Shown: one piece after another, positions 55,218 through 63,892 of the stretch | How positions within the stretch are numbered: position 1 is the stretch's first letter | How the letters are laid out: the number at the start of each line of letters is the position of its first letter | NCBI RefSeq assembly: GCF_000429765.1 | Contig: NZ_AUCM01000006.1 | Coordinates: 62,001-126,000 of the forward strand | DNA length: 64,000 nucleotides | Direction: 5' to 3' | Origin: Gemmobacter nectariphilus DSM 15620 | GTDB lineage: Bacteria; Pseudomonadota; Alphaproteobacteria; Rhodobacterales; Rhodobacteraceae | Program-made: the position numbers and the translations under genes | The notes under the pieces: generated by a model | Told to the model about the DNA's origin: nothing | What the model saw: the letters and a program-made list of their open reading frames with translations, nothing else | The model's database searches: none

Positions 55218-56396
55218 ATGGCGCCTCAACCCGGCTCGATGCTGCCCTTCCCCCGCGTCGAACATATGGCCCGTCAGGCCCGGCTGCGCGCAACGCTGCG
55301 CGCCAGGGGCGCCGATGCGATGCTGGTCTTTTCGCAGGAAAGCCTGTTCTGGCTGACCGGCTACGACACCGGCGGGTTCGTGTTCTTCCAATGCGCGGTG
55401 GTCACGGCGGATGACCGGCCCATCGTGCTGCTGACCCGCCGCCCCGACCTGTTGCAGGCGCGCACGACATCGACCATCGAGGATATCCGCATCTGGTGGG
55501 ATGCCGACGATGCGAACCCGGCGCAGGATCTGAAAGGCATCCTCGAGGACCTTGGCCTGAAAGGCAGCCGCCTGCTGATCGAGCTGAACACCCACGGGCT
55601 GACCGGCTGGAACCTGTGGCGCTGCCAGACCACATTCGGCGACTGGTGCCGGCTGGAAAACGACGATCACCTGATCCGCAAGCTGCGGGTCGTGAAATCG
55701 CCGTCAGAGATCGAGGTGATGCGCAAGGCGGGCGAAATCTGCGACCGCTCGCTGAAGGCCGTGATCGAGGCGGCGCGGCCCGGACTGCTGGATAGCGACC
55801 TCAAGGCGGTCTACCTGGCCTCGATCCTTGGCGACGGGGCGGACATGCCGCCGAACGCGCCGCTGTTCAATTCGGGTGAACGCGCGGTCTATGGCCGGGG
55901 CGTGACCAACCCGCGGCGGCTGGAAACGCAGGACCAGATCCTGGTGGAATACCCGGTCACCTACCGCCATTACAACGTCAAGACCGAATGGATGATCCTG
56001 TTCGGCAAGGTGCCCGACCGCCAGCGCCACATGTATGATGTCGCCGTCGACACGCTGTGGAAGATGACCGACCTGGCCCGCCCCGGCACTACGCTGGGCG
56101 AGATCTTCGACTGCTACGCCAATGGCCTTGATGCTGGCGGCTATGCGGCCTCGCGCTATGGCGCCACGGGCTATTCGGTGGGCATTTCCTTTGCGCCCAC
56201 GTCCATGGACGTGCCGCCGATGATCTATTCCGGCAATGCCACCGTCTGCGAACCCGGCATGACGCTGTTTTATCATGTGATGAACGGCGACGGCGATTCA
56301 GGGCTCGCCATGGGGGTGGGCCATACGCTGCTGGTCACCGAAGGCGCGCCCGAGGTGCTGACCTGGTTGCCTGACGAGTTGACCGTCATTTCCTGA
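55218..56396 (+). CDS. M24-fold (creatinase/ectoine-hydrolase-like) protein B, metal ligands lost
   Basis: The 392-residue protein has an N-terminal creatinase domain (RQARLRATLRARGADAMLVFSQES with FWLTGYDTGGFVFFQ, about 15-60) and a C-terminal pita-bread fold. All five metal positions differ from Xaa-Pro peptidases: ILVEYPV and NVKTEWMI for the two Asp, GYSVGIS for the His region, and GVGHTLLV for the last Glu. The GYSxGxS signature and the spacing to PPMIYSGN resemble ectoine hydrolase. The expected catalytic His region reads AVYGRG, so even the creatinase His is absent. It is the first gene after operator 2 and 63 bases before the substrate-binding protein gene. Its paralogue C at 62629 shares the MDVPPMIY segment. 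GAAAGGA precedes the ATG. Confidence 0.85.
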   Translation: MAPQPGSMLPFPRVEHMARQARLRATLRARGADAMLVFSQESLFWLTGYDTGGFVFFQCAVVTADDRPIVLLTRRPDLLQARTTSTIEDIRIWWDADDANPAQDLKGILEDLGLKGSRLLIELNTHGLTGWNLWRCQTTFGDWCRLENDDHLIRKLRVVKSPSEIEVMRKAGEICDRSLKAVIEAARPGLLDSDLKAVYLASILGDGADMPPNAPLFNSGERAVYGRGVTNPRRLETQDQILVEYPVTYRHYNVKTEWMILFGKVPDRQRHMYDVAVDTLWKMTDLARPGTTLGEIFDCYANGLDAGGYAASRYGATGYSVGISFAPTSMDVPPMIYSGNATVCEPGMTLFYHVMNGDGDSGLAMGVGHTLLVTEGAPEVLTWLPDELTVIS

Positions 56397-56459
56397 CCGA
56401 CCCCGACGACCAAAACCAAAGACAAGGCCCAAGGCCGCACCCAACACGGAGACCTTCTC

Positions 56460-58010
56460 ATGACAGATTTGACCCTCAAACGCCGCCACGTCCTGATGGG
56501 CATGGGCGCCATCGGCACGCTGGCGACATTTGGCCTGCCGCAAGGCGCCATGGCGCAGACGCCCAAGGCGGGCGGCACGCTGCGCATCAGCCATTCCACC
56601 CGCATCGCCACGCTGAACGTGCTGTCGCTGTCGGGCCCGGCGGAATATCCCTGCATCGACATGATCTATTCCGGCCTGACCCGCATCGGGCTGGACAGCA
56701 AGGTTCATCCCGACCTTGCGAAAAGCTGGGATGCTTCGGCCGATGCCAAGGAATTCACCTTTCACCTGCGCGAGGGCGTGAAGTTCCACGACGGCACCCC
56801 CTTTACCGCCGAGGATGTGGTCGCGACCTACACCGCCATCCTGAACCCCGACATTCCCAGCTCGGCCCGCTCGGTGCTGACCATGGTGGAAAAGATCGAG
56901 GCGGTGGACCCGCTGACGGTGAAATTCACCCTGAAGACGCCCTTTGCCGACCTGCCGGTCTCGACCGCCCATGCCAATGCGCGGATCCTCTCCAAGGCCG
57001 CGCTGGCCGGCCCGCTGACCGATCTGGACACCAAGGCGAACGGCACCGGCCCGTTCAAGCTGGATGTCTATGACAGCGCGCGCATGGTGCGGCTGGTCAA
57101 GAACCCCGACTATTACCAGCCCGGCAAGCCCTATCTTGACGCGGTCGAGATGATGCTGTTCCCCGATCTGGCCGCCGAAACCGCGAACTTCCTGTCCGGC
57201 GCGACCGATGTGATGCTGACCGTGCAGCAGGCCGAATTCGCCCGCATCGCCGCCCAGCCGGGGATCGAGGCCAAGCGCGTTGCATCGGGCCGCTATGTCT
57301 GCATCGTGATGCGCCAGGACCAGAAGCCGTGGGACGATGTGCGCGTGCGCCGCGCACTGGCGCTGGCGACCGACCGCGAACTGCTGGTCGACGTGATCCT
57401 TGAAGGGCTGGGCCGCCCGGCCGCCGACAGCATCGTGCCGCCGGAACTGGCCTTTGCCACCGACAAGCCGGCGATCCCCTATGATCCCGAAGCCGCGAAA
57501 AAGCTGCTGGCCGAAGCGGGCTATCCCGACGGGCTCAAGGCGACGCTGGTTGCCTCGGACCGTCCGGCGATCCGCGCGCAGACCGCCATCGCGCTGAAAC
57601 AGTCGGCCGCCGCCGGCGGGTTCGACCTGACCATCGAGACCATGCCGCACGATACCTATCTGGCGAATGTCTGGATGAAGGGCGCCTTCTACATCGGCTA
57701 CTGGGGGATGCAGCCCACCATCGACGCGACCTACCGCCTGCTGCTGACCTCGGATGCGTCCTATCAGGACACCGAGTGGAAGAATGCCGAATTCGACGCC
57801 CTGATCGAGGAAGGCCGCGCCACCGTGGACGAGGCGAAGCGCGCCGAAATCTACGCCAAGGCCCAGGCGATGGAGGCCGAGGACGTGCCCTATATCGTCC
57901 CGTTCTTCGAAGATGTCCTGACCGCCAGCAGCACCAAGACCGCAAGCTGGGAAGTGGCGCCGATCTCGCGCTATTTCTATGTCGAGGATGTCTGGCTGGA
58001 CAAGGCCTGA
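56460..58010 (+). CDS. Dipeptide-type ABC transporter substrate-binding protein (family 5)
   Basis: The 516-residue protein has a signal containing KRRHVLMGMGAIGTLATFGLP with twin Arg, so Tat export is likely; cleavage is near AMAQ. It has the family 5 binding-protein plan: GGTLRISHSTRIATLNVL, YSGLTRIGLDSKVHPDLAKSW (about 77-97, split), FHLREGVKFHDGTPFTAEDV (about 101-120), GTGPFKLDVYDSARMVRLVKNPDYY and KPWDDVRVRRALALATDREL. It would bind a peptide, opine, or similar amide in the periplasm. It follows pita-bread B by 63 bases in the operon. The solute presumably is the substrate of the hydrolases encoded on both sides, which is an inference from position. Confidence 0.94.
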   Translation: MTDLTLKRRHVLMGMGAIGTLATFGLPQGAMAQTPKAGGTLRISHSTRIATLNVLSLSGPAEYPCIDMIYSGLTRIGLDSKVHPDLAKSWDASADAKEFTFHLREGVKFHDGTPFTAEDVVATYTAILNPDIPSSARSVLTMVEKIEAVDPLTVKFTLKTPFADLPVSTAHANARILSKAALAGPLTDLDTKANGTGPFKLDVYDSARMVRLVKNPDYYQPGKPYLDAVEMMLFPDLAAETANFLSGATDVMLTVQQAEFARIAAQPGIEAKRVASGRYVCIVMRQDQKPWDDVRVRRALALATDRELLVDVILEGLGRPAADSIVPPELAFATDKPAIPYDPEAAKKLLAEAGYPDGLKATLVASDRPAIRAQTAIALKQSAAAGGFDLTIETMPHDTYLANVWMKGAFYIGYWGMQPTIDATYRLLLTSDASYQDTEWKNAEFDALIEEGRATVDEAKRAEIYAKAQAMEAEDVPYIVPFFEDVLTASSTKTASWEVAPISRYFYVEDVWLDKA

Positions 58011-58019
58011 GGACGGCGC

Positions 58020-58970
58020 ATGACCCTTGCCTACCTCCTCCGCAGGCTCGGGGCGATCGTCGTGGTTCTGGCGATCGTCACCGTGGCAGTGTTCGGCATC
58101 ACCATGGTGTTGCCGGGCAATGCTGCCCTGATGATCCTTGGCGAACATGCCACCCCCGAAAACCTTGTCGCCATGGAGCGTCAGCTGGGTCTCGACCGAC
58201 CCGTCTGGGTGCAATACGGCACCTGGGTCTGGGGCGTGCTGCATGGCGACTTCGGCATGTCGCTGCGGCTGTCGCTGCCGGTAGCGCAGGTGGTGGGCGA
58301 GGCGTTCTGGAATTCGGCCTGGCTGGCGCTGATGGCGCTGGCCGGGGTCACCGTCATCGCGATCCCGCTGGGCGCGCTGGCGGCGCTGAAACGCGGCTCG
58401 GTCTGGGATCTGGTGATCGGGCTGTTTTCCTATGTCGGCACGGCGATGCCGGAATTCGTCACCGCCACGCTGCTGCTGATCCTGTTCGCATCCCCGGAAT
58501 GGCCGGTGATGCCCGCGGGCGGCTATGTCGCCCCGTCCGAGGATTTCCTGGGCTTCTTGCGCCATGCCATTCTGCCTGCGGGCACGCTGGGGCTGATCCT
58601 GATGGCGCATATCTCGCGTCAGGTGCGGTCCGAAATGTCCGAGGTGCTGTCGTCCGACTATATCCGCGCCGCCCGGCTGAAGGGGCTGCGCGGGCGCCGG
58701 GTGGTCTGGCGCCATGCGCTGCCGAACTCGCTGGCGCCGGCGGTGGCGGTGATTTCGCTGGATGTGGGCTATCTGCTGGGCGGCATCATCGTGGTCGAGG
58801 AAATCTTTGCCTGGCCCGGATTGGGCCGGACGCTGATCTATGCGCTGCAAAACCGCGATCTGCCGGTGATCCAGGCGATCACCCTGCTGCTGGCCGTGGT
58901 CTATGCGCTGTCGAACCTGATCGCGGACATCATCATCGCCTGGCTGGACCCGCGGGTGCGCCATGCGTGA
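58020..58970 (+). CDS. Dipeptide-type ABC transporter permease (DppB type)
   Basis: The 316-residue permease has about six helices, an N-terminal helix LAYLLRRLGAIVVVLAIVTVAVFG, the DppB signature GEHATPENLVAMERQLGLDRPVWVQYGTW in the first periplasmic loop (GEHATPENLVAMERQLGLD, about 42-60), and the coupling EAA loop in YIRAARLKGLRGRRVVWRHALPNSL (about 215-239). It forms half of the channel with the next gene product. It starts 9 bases after the binding-protein stop and overlaps the second permease by eight bases. The length is usual for the family. The cluster contains only one copy of each transporter part, so the system is complete. Confidence 0.93.
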   Translation: MTLAYLLRRLGAIVVVLAIVTVAVFGITMVLPGNAALMILGEHATPENLVAMERQLGLDRPVWVQYGTWVWGVLHGDFGMSLRLSLPVAQVVGEAFWNSAWLALMALAGVTVIAIPLGALAALKRGSVWDLVIGLFSYVGTAMPEFVTATLLLILFASPEWPVMPAGGYVAPSEDFLGFLRHAILPAGTLGLILMAHISRQVRSEMSEVLSSDYIRAARLKGLRGRRVVWRHALPNSLAPAVAVISLDVGYLLGGIIVVEEIFAWPGLGRTLIYALQNRDLPVIQAITLLLAVVYALSNLIADIIIAWLDPRVRHA

Positions 58971-59781
58971 TTTCCTGCGAAACCCGGCCGGGCTGGTCGG
59001 CCTGTGCCTTTTGTCCATCGTCATCGGCGCGGCGCTGTTCGGGCCATGGCTTGCCCCCTATGACCCGCAGCAATTTCACCCCAAGACGCGCCTTCAGGGG
59101 CCAAGCTGGGATTTCTGGCTGGGCACCGACCAGTATGGCCGCGATCTGCTGTCGCGCATCCTGAACGGCGCGCCTTCGACCGTGTTCTTCGGCATCGGGT
59201 CCACCGCCCTTGGGGTCGGGGTCGGATCGGTCATCGGCGTGATCGCGGGCGTCGCGGGCGGGCGCACGGACAGCGTGATCATGCGGGTTCTGGATGGCCT
59301 GCTGGCCATGCCCGAGCTGCTGTTCACCCTGCTGATCGTCACCTTTCTGGGCGGCGGCACCACACAGGCGATGCTGGCCGTCGCCGTGACCTTTGCCCCC
59401 GGCATGGCGCGGATCGCGCGCAGCTCGGTCCTGTCGGTGCGCACGCGGGAATATGTGATGGCCGCCACCGCGCGCGGCGAATCCCGCGCCTGGATCGTCG
59501 GGCGCGAGGTGCTGCCGAACGCCCTGGGCCCGATCATCGTCGAGGCGACGATCCGCGTGTCCTTTGCCATCATGATCGGCGCGACGCTGGGCTTTCTGGG
59601 CCTTGGCGCGCAGCCGCCTTCGACCGAATGGGGGCTGATGGTGGCCGAGGCGCGGCAGTTCATGTTCCGCAACCCGTGGTGCGTGGCCGTGCCCGGCCTG
59701 GCCATCGCGTTCACCGCCATGGGCTTCAACCTGTTCGGCGACGCGCTGCGCGATGCCTTCGACCCGAAAAGGAGCCGGTGA
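58963..59781 (+). CDS. Dipeptide-type ABC transporter permease (DppC type)
   Basis: The 272-residue permease has about five or six helices. The DppC signature is WLAPYDPQQFHPKTRLQGPS with WLGTDQYGRDLLSRILNG (about 28-63), and the EAA loop is EYVMAATARGESRAWIVGREVLPNAL (about 163-188). The C-terminus ends AFDPKRSR. It overlaps DppB by eight bases and shares one base with the ATPase start (TGATG). The usual N-terminal DppC extension is short here. With DppB it builds the inner-membrane channel; the substrate is set by the binding protein. Confidence 0.93.
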   Translation: MRDFLRNPAGLVGLCLLSIVIGAALFGPWLAPYDPQQFHPKTRLQGPSWDFWLGTDQYGRDLLSRILNGAPSTVFFGIGSTALGVGVGSVIGVIAGVAGGRTDSVIMRVLDGLLAMPELLFTLLIVTFLGGGTTQAMLAVAVTFAPGMARIARSSVLSVRTREYVMAATARGESRAWIVGREVLPNALGPIIVEATIRVSFAIMIGATLGFLGLGAQPPSTEWGLMVAEARQFMFRNPWCVAVPGLAIAFTAMGFNLFGDALRDAFDPKRSR

Positions 59782-61415
59782 TGACAACGCGCCCCGTGCT
59801 CGACGTGCAGGACTATTCCCTGGCCTATGACACGCCCGAAGGCGAGGTCATGGCGCTGAAATCCGTCTCGCTGGCGATCCGCCCGGGCGAGACCCATGCC
59901 CTGGTGGGCGAAAGCGGATCGGGCAAGTCGACGCTGGCCTGGGCGATCATGCGCTATCTGCCGGACAATGCGCGCGATGTGTCGGGCCGGATCGCGCTGT
60001 CGGGCGAGCCGCTGCTGGGCAAGACCCTGCCGCAGATGGAGGCGCTGCGGGGCAAGCGCATCGCCATGGTGTTCCAGGACCCCAGTTCCTCGCTGAACCC
60101 CACGATGCGGATGGGCGAGCAGATCGCCGAGGTGCTGATGCGCCATCGCGGCATGGACAAGGCCGCCGCCTGGACCGAGGCCGAAGCCGCGCTGGCCCGC
60201 ACCGGCATCCAGCGCCCAGCCGAAATGATGCAGCGCTTCCCGCACGAGGCCTCGGGCGGCGAAAAGCAGCGCGTCGTCATTGCCACCGCCTTTGCCTGCA
60301 ACCCGGAACTGATCATCTTCGACGAACCCACCACGGCGCTGGACATCCTGACCGCGCAGCAGATCCTCGATCTGTTCCTCCGCCTGCGGCAGGAAACCGG
60401 GGTCGCGGCGCTGTATATCTCGCACGATCTGGGGCTGGTGGCACGGATCGCCGATACCGTCTCGGTGATCCATCAGGGCGAGATCGTCGAAAGCGGCCCG
60501 GTGCATCAGGTGTTCCGGGCGCCGAAGGATGCCTATACCCGCGCGCTGATGGCCGCCGTGCCGCGCCCGGACGAACGGATCGCGGTGCCCGAACCTGCGC
60601 CGGCCCGGCCATTGTTGCAGGTGCAGGGCATTTCCGTCCGCTATGGCGCCGATGGCTGGCTGACCCGCCTGCTGGGCAAGGAAAGCGTGCCATTCTATGG
60701 CGCCCGCGATGTGTCGTTCCAGGTGCATCCGGGCGAGTTGCTGGGGCTGGTGGGCGCCAGCGGTTCGGGCAAGTCGACCATGGCGCAGGTGGTGTCGGGC
60801 CTGCGCGACTTTACCGGCACCGTGCAGTTCGGCGGGCGCGATTTCACCGCGCGCGGCGATTTTGACCGCGCCTATCGCCGCGATGTGCAGATCGTGTTCC
60901 AGCATCCCGATTCCAGCCTGAACCCGCGCCAGACCATCGGCACCATCCTGTCGCGGCCCTTGCGGCTTTACCGCCTGTGCCCGCCCGCCAAGGTGGCGGA
61001 CCGCGTGCGCGAGCTGCTGGAGATGGTGCTGCTGCCGCCCGAGTTCGCGTCCCGCTATCCGCACCAGCTTTCGGGCGGGCAAAAGCAGCGCGTCGCCATC
61101 GCCCGCGCCTTTGCCGCCGAGCCCAGGCTGGTGATCTGCGACGAGATCACCGCGGCGCTGGATGTGTCGGTGCAGGCGGCGGTCGCGCGCCTTCTGACCG
61201 ATCTGCAACGCAAATCCGGCGCGGCCTGCCTGTTCATCACCCACGATCTGAACCTGATCCGCCAGCTGGCCCACCGCATCGCCGTGATGCAGCGCGGCCA
61301 GGTGGTCGACAGTTTCGACGTGGCCGATGCGAACAGCCCCGACCGCCACCCCTATACCCGCGCCCTTCTGGACGCGGTGCCGCTGGCCGAGGAATTTCAG
61401 GGAGTGACCGCATGA
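59781..61415 (+). CDS. Fused dipeptide-type ABC ATPase (DppD-DppF in one chain)
   Basis: The 544-residue protein contains two complete ABC modules. The first has Walker A GESGSGKST (residues about 38-46), signature ASGGEKQRV and Walker B LIIFDEPTTALD (about 173-184). The second has GASGSGKST (about 324-332), signature LSGGQKQRV and Walker B LVICDEITAALD (about 450-461), with Ile in place of Pro in the usual DEP. Both have switch His regions (LYISHDLGLV, LFITHDLNLI). The linker between them carries a Pro-rich PEPAPARPLLQ. The ATG has AAGGAGCC upstream and overlaps the DppC stop by one base. The fusion replaces separate dppD and dppF genes. It powers import through the two permeases. Confidence 0.95.
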   Translation: MTTRPVLDVQDYSLAYDTPEGEVMALKSVSLAIRPGETHALVGESGSGKSTLAWAIMRYLPDNARDVSGRIALSGEPLLGKTLPQMEALRGKRIAMVFQDPSSSLNPTMRMGEQIAEVLMRHRGMDKAAAWTEAEAALARTGIQRPAEMMQRFPHEASGGEKQRVVIATAFACNPELIIFDEPTTALDILTAQQILDLFLRLRQETGVAALYISHDLGLVARIADTVSVIHQGEIVESGPVHQVFRAPKDAYTRALMAAVPRPDERIAVPEPAPARPLLQVQGISVRYGADGWLTRLLGKESVPFYGARDVSFQVHPGELLGLVGASGSGKSTMAQVVSGLRDFTGTVQFGGRDFTARGDFDRAYRRDVQIVFQHPDSSLNPRQTIGTILSRPLRLYRLCPPAKVADRVRELLEMVLLPPEFASRYPHQLSGGQKQRVAIARAFAAEPRLVICDEITAALDVSVQAAVARLLTDLQRKSGAACLFITHDLNLIRQLAHRIAVMQRGQVVDSFDVADANSPDRHPYTRALLDAVPLAEEFQGVTA

Positions 61416-62632
61416 AAACCCCGCTGCAACTGGCGCAATCCGTCAACGAACAGGCCAGCCTTGATACCCTGGCCGAGATGGTCCGCCACAAAAGCTATTC
61501 CGAAACCCCGGGCGAGCGGGTGCTGGCCGAACGCATGGTCGAGATCATGCAGGGCATGGGCCTTGAGACGCAGCTGATGCCGGTCGAGGGCGAGCGGGTG
61601 AACGCCATCGGCATCTGGCGCGGAACGGGGGGCGGCAAGAGCCTGATGTTCAACGGCCATCTTGACACTAACCCGGCAACCGAGGGCTGGACGGTCGATC
61701 CTTGGGGCGGGCTGGTGGACGACAAGTTCATCTATGGCATCGGCGTGTCCAACATGAAGGCGGGCGATGCGTCCTACCTGTGTGCCGTGCGCACGCTGAT
61801 CGAAAATGGCGTCCGGCTGAAGGGCGACGTGATCCTGACCTTCGTGATCGGTGAACTGCAGGGCGGCATCGGCACCTACAAGATGGTCGAATCCGGGCTG
61901 CGGGCGGATTACTTCATCAACTCGGAACCCTCGGACCTCAAGGCGATCACCATGCACGCCGAGGCCTTCACCTTTGTGATCGAGCTTCAGGGCATCACGC
62001 GCCATCTGTCGAAACGCGAAGAGGCGGTCGATGCGATCCGCGCCGCCTGCGATCTGGTGCCGGAACTGACAGAGCTGAAATTCTCGGACGCGCCGGATGA
62101 CGATCACCGTTCCATCAACCGGGTGCATGTCGGCACCATCCGCGGCGCGCTGGGGCGCGAGTTCCACGAATGGCGCCCGCCGCAGGTGGCTGATGTGGTG
62201 CGCCTGACCGGGTCGGGCCGCTATGGCCCCGCCCAGACCGAGGAAAACGCCCTTGCCGATCTGCGCCGGGTGCTGGACGGGCTGATGGCGCGCTGGCCGG
62301 GGCTGAAAGCGTCGGTCCATATCCAGAAATCGCCGGGCCGCCCGGTGATGCCGGCCTTTCAGGTCGACCGCAACAGCCGCATCGTCACCGCGATCAACGC
62401 CGCCTATGAAGCGATCCGGCACGAGCCGCAGCCGACCGGCCCGATCACACCCACCGGCTTTTACGGCACCGATGCAGGGCATCTTTACAAGCATGGCGGC
62501 ATGGAGGGCGTCGTCTGCGGCCCCGGCGGGCGCTACAACACCATGCCGGACGAGCGGGTCGATATTCCCGACTATCTGGACATGATCCGCATCTACCTGC
62601 TGACCATCTGCGACATCTGCGAGCTGCAATGA
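61412..62632 (+). CDS. M20 (ArgE/DapE-like) protein with altered metal site
   Basis: The 406-residue protein has the M20 fold with a catalytic domain and an inserted dimerisation domain (about 190-300). The first zinc His and the Asp next to it remain in NGHLDTNP (His83, Asp85), and a later ligand Glu is in NSEPSDL. The bridging Asp of ..SDMKGG is Asn114 (GVSNMKAG). The general base Glu148 is present, but the following metal Glu is Leu (GELQGG), and the C-terminal metal His is Asn (YNTMPDE). By homology three ligands of one zinc site are lost. It may bind a single metal, use another chemistry or bind a ligand only. Its ATG overlaps the ABC ATPase stop and its stop overlaps pita-bread gene C, each by four bases. 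Confidence 0.88.
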   Translation: MKTPLQLAQSVNEQASLDTLAEMVRHKSYSETPGERVLAERMVEIMQGMGLETQLMPVEGERVNAIGIWRGTGGGKSLMFNGHLDTNPATEGWTVDPWGGLVDDKFIYGIGVSNMKAGDASYLCAVRTLIENGVRLKGDVILTFVIGELQGGIGTYKMVESGLRADYFINSEPSDLKAITMHAEAFTFVIELQGITRHLSKREEAVDAIRAACDLVPELTELKFSDAPDDDHRSINRVHVGTIRGALGREFHEWRPPQVADVVRLTGSGRYGPAQTEENALADLRRVLDGLMARWPGLKASVHIQKSPGRPVMPAFQVDRNSRIVTAINAAYEAIRHEPQPTGPITPTGFYGTDAGHLYKHGGMEGVVCGPGGRYNTMPDERVDIPDYLDMIRIYLLTICDICELQ

Positions 62633-63837
62633 TCGACCTTGCCCGTGAATACCCTGGCCAGACCCTTTCGGGCCGCACCGTTGCCCTGCGGTTTCCCCAG
62701 GCCGAATACCGCGCCCGCCTTGCCCGCACCCGCGCCGTCCTGCGCGAACGGGGGCTGGATGCGCTGCTGGTCTTTGCGCAGGAAAGCCATTTCTATCTGA
62801 CCGGGTTCGACACGGCGGGCTATGTGTTCTTCCAGGTCGGCATCGTCACCGCCGACGATGGCCCCGTGACCCTGCTGACCCGCACCCCGGACAAGCGGCA
62901 GGCGGAAACCAACTCGCTTTACGACGAGGTGCGCATCTGGCTGAACGCCGAGGATGCGAACCCCGCTGTCGATCTGCGCGGCATCCTTGCGGAAAAGGGG
63001 CTGGCGGGGGGCAAGATCGGTGTCGAATTCGCCACCTATGGCCTGACCGCCGCCAATGGCCGCATGGTCGAGGCAGCGCTGAGCGGCTTTTGCACGCTGG
63101 AAGATGCGTCGGACATCGTGCGCGGGCAGCGGCTGGTGAAATCCCCGGCCGAACTGGAACTGGTTCGCGCCGCCGGCCAGCTGGCCGATGCCGCGACGAT
63201 GGCAGCCATCGAAACCGCGAAACCGGGGGTGTTCGACACGGCGCTTTCTGGTGCGGCGGTCACGGCGATGCTGGCGGCGGGGGGTGATCTGCCCTCGGGC
63301 GGGCCTTTGGTCAATGTCGGCCCGCGCGCGCTGTTCGGGCGCGGCATTGGCGGGGCGCGGCGGATCGAGCCGCAGGACCAGGTGCTGATCGAACTGGCAG
63401 GATCGGCCTGCCGCTATCATGTGGTGATCGAACACACCGTCGCCGTCGGCGCCCTGGACCCCCGGCAAGACCGCCAGATGCAGGTTGCCATCGAGGCGCT
63501 GGAGCGGATCAAGCAGGCCGCCGTTCCGGGCGAGCGCCTTGGCAAGCTGGACGACATTCACCGCGCCACGCTGGACGGCGCCGGCTTTGCCCATGCCCGC
63601 TATGCGGCCTGCGGCTATGCGCTTGGCTGCACCTTCAAGCCGACATGGATGGATGTGCCGCCCATGATCTACACCGGCAACCCGCTGGTGCTGGAACCGG
63701 GCATGGTGTTCTTTGTCCATATCATGATCCCTGACGCCACCACCGGGCTGGTGGCCGGCGTCGGCCAGACCTTTGCCGTCGGCGAAAGCGGCGTCGAGAC
63801 ATTCTCGGCCTTGCCCTTGCAACTCTGGAAGGTCTGA
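62629..63837 (+). CDS. M24-fold (creatinase/ectoine-hydrolase-like) protein C, metal ligands lost
   Basis: The 402-residue protein is a close relative of protein B with the same order of segments: EYRARLARTRAVLRERGLDALLVFAQES (split, about 25-52), FYLTGFDTAGYVFFQ, then the pita-bread fold. The metal positions read VLIELAG, HVVIEHTV, GYALGCT and GVGQTFAV, so all five usual ligands are missing. It shares TWMDVPPMIYTGNP with TSMDVPPMIYSGNA in B. The region equal to the creatinase catalytic His reads ALFGRG, as in B. It begins inside the M20 stop codon (four-base overlap). It may form a hetero-oligomer with B or act on a later intermediate. A DapA-like gene follows 55 bases on. Confidence 0.85.
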   Translation: MIDLAREYPGQTLSGRTVALRFPQAEYRARLARTRAVLRERGLDALLVFAQESHFYLTGFDTAGYVFFQVGIVTADDGPVTLLTRTPDKRQAETNSLYDEVRIWLNAEDANPAVDLRGILAEKGLAGGKIGVEFATYGLTAANGRMVEAALSGFCTLEDASDIVRGQRLVKSPAELELVRAAGQLADAATMAAIETAKPGVFDTALSGAAVTAMLAAGGDLPSGGPLVNVGPRALFGRGIGGARRIEPQDQVLIELAGSACRYHVVIEHTVAVGALDPRQDRQMQVAIEALERIKQAAVPGERLGKLDDIHRATLDGAGFAHARYAACGYALGCTFKPTWMDVPPMIYTGNPLVLEPGMVFFVHIMIPDATTGLVAGVGQTFAVGESGVETFSALPLQLWKV

Positions 63838-63892
63838 CGCTACCACCCTCTGGCCGCGTGGCAGACGCACACGAACCGAAAGGAAACCCCTC

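Noticed and set aside
56298-61349. Two long minus-strand open frames opposite the dipeptide importer genes
   Set aside because: They oppose genes with clear ABC motifs and signal sequences and have no family-like segments.
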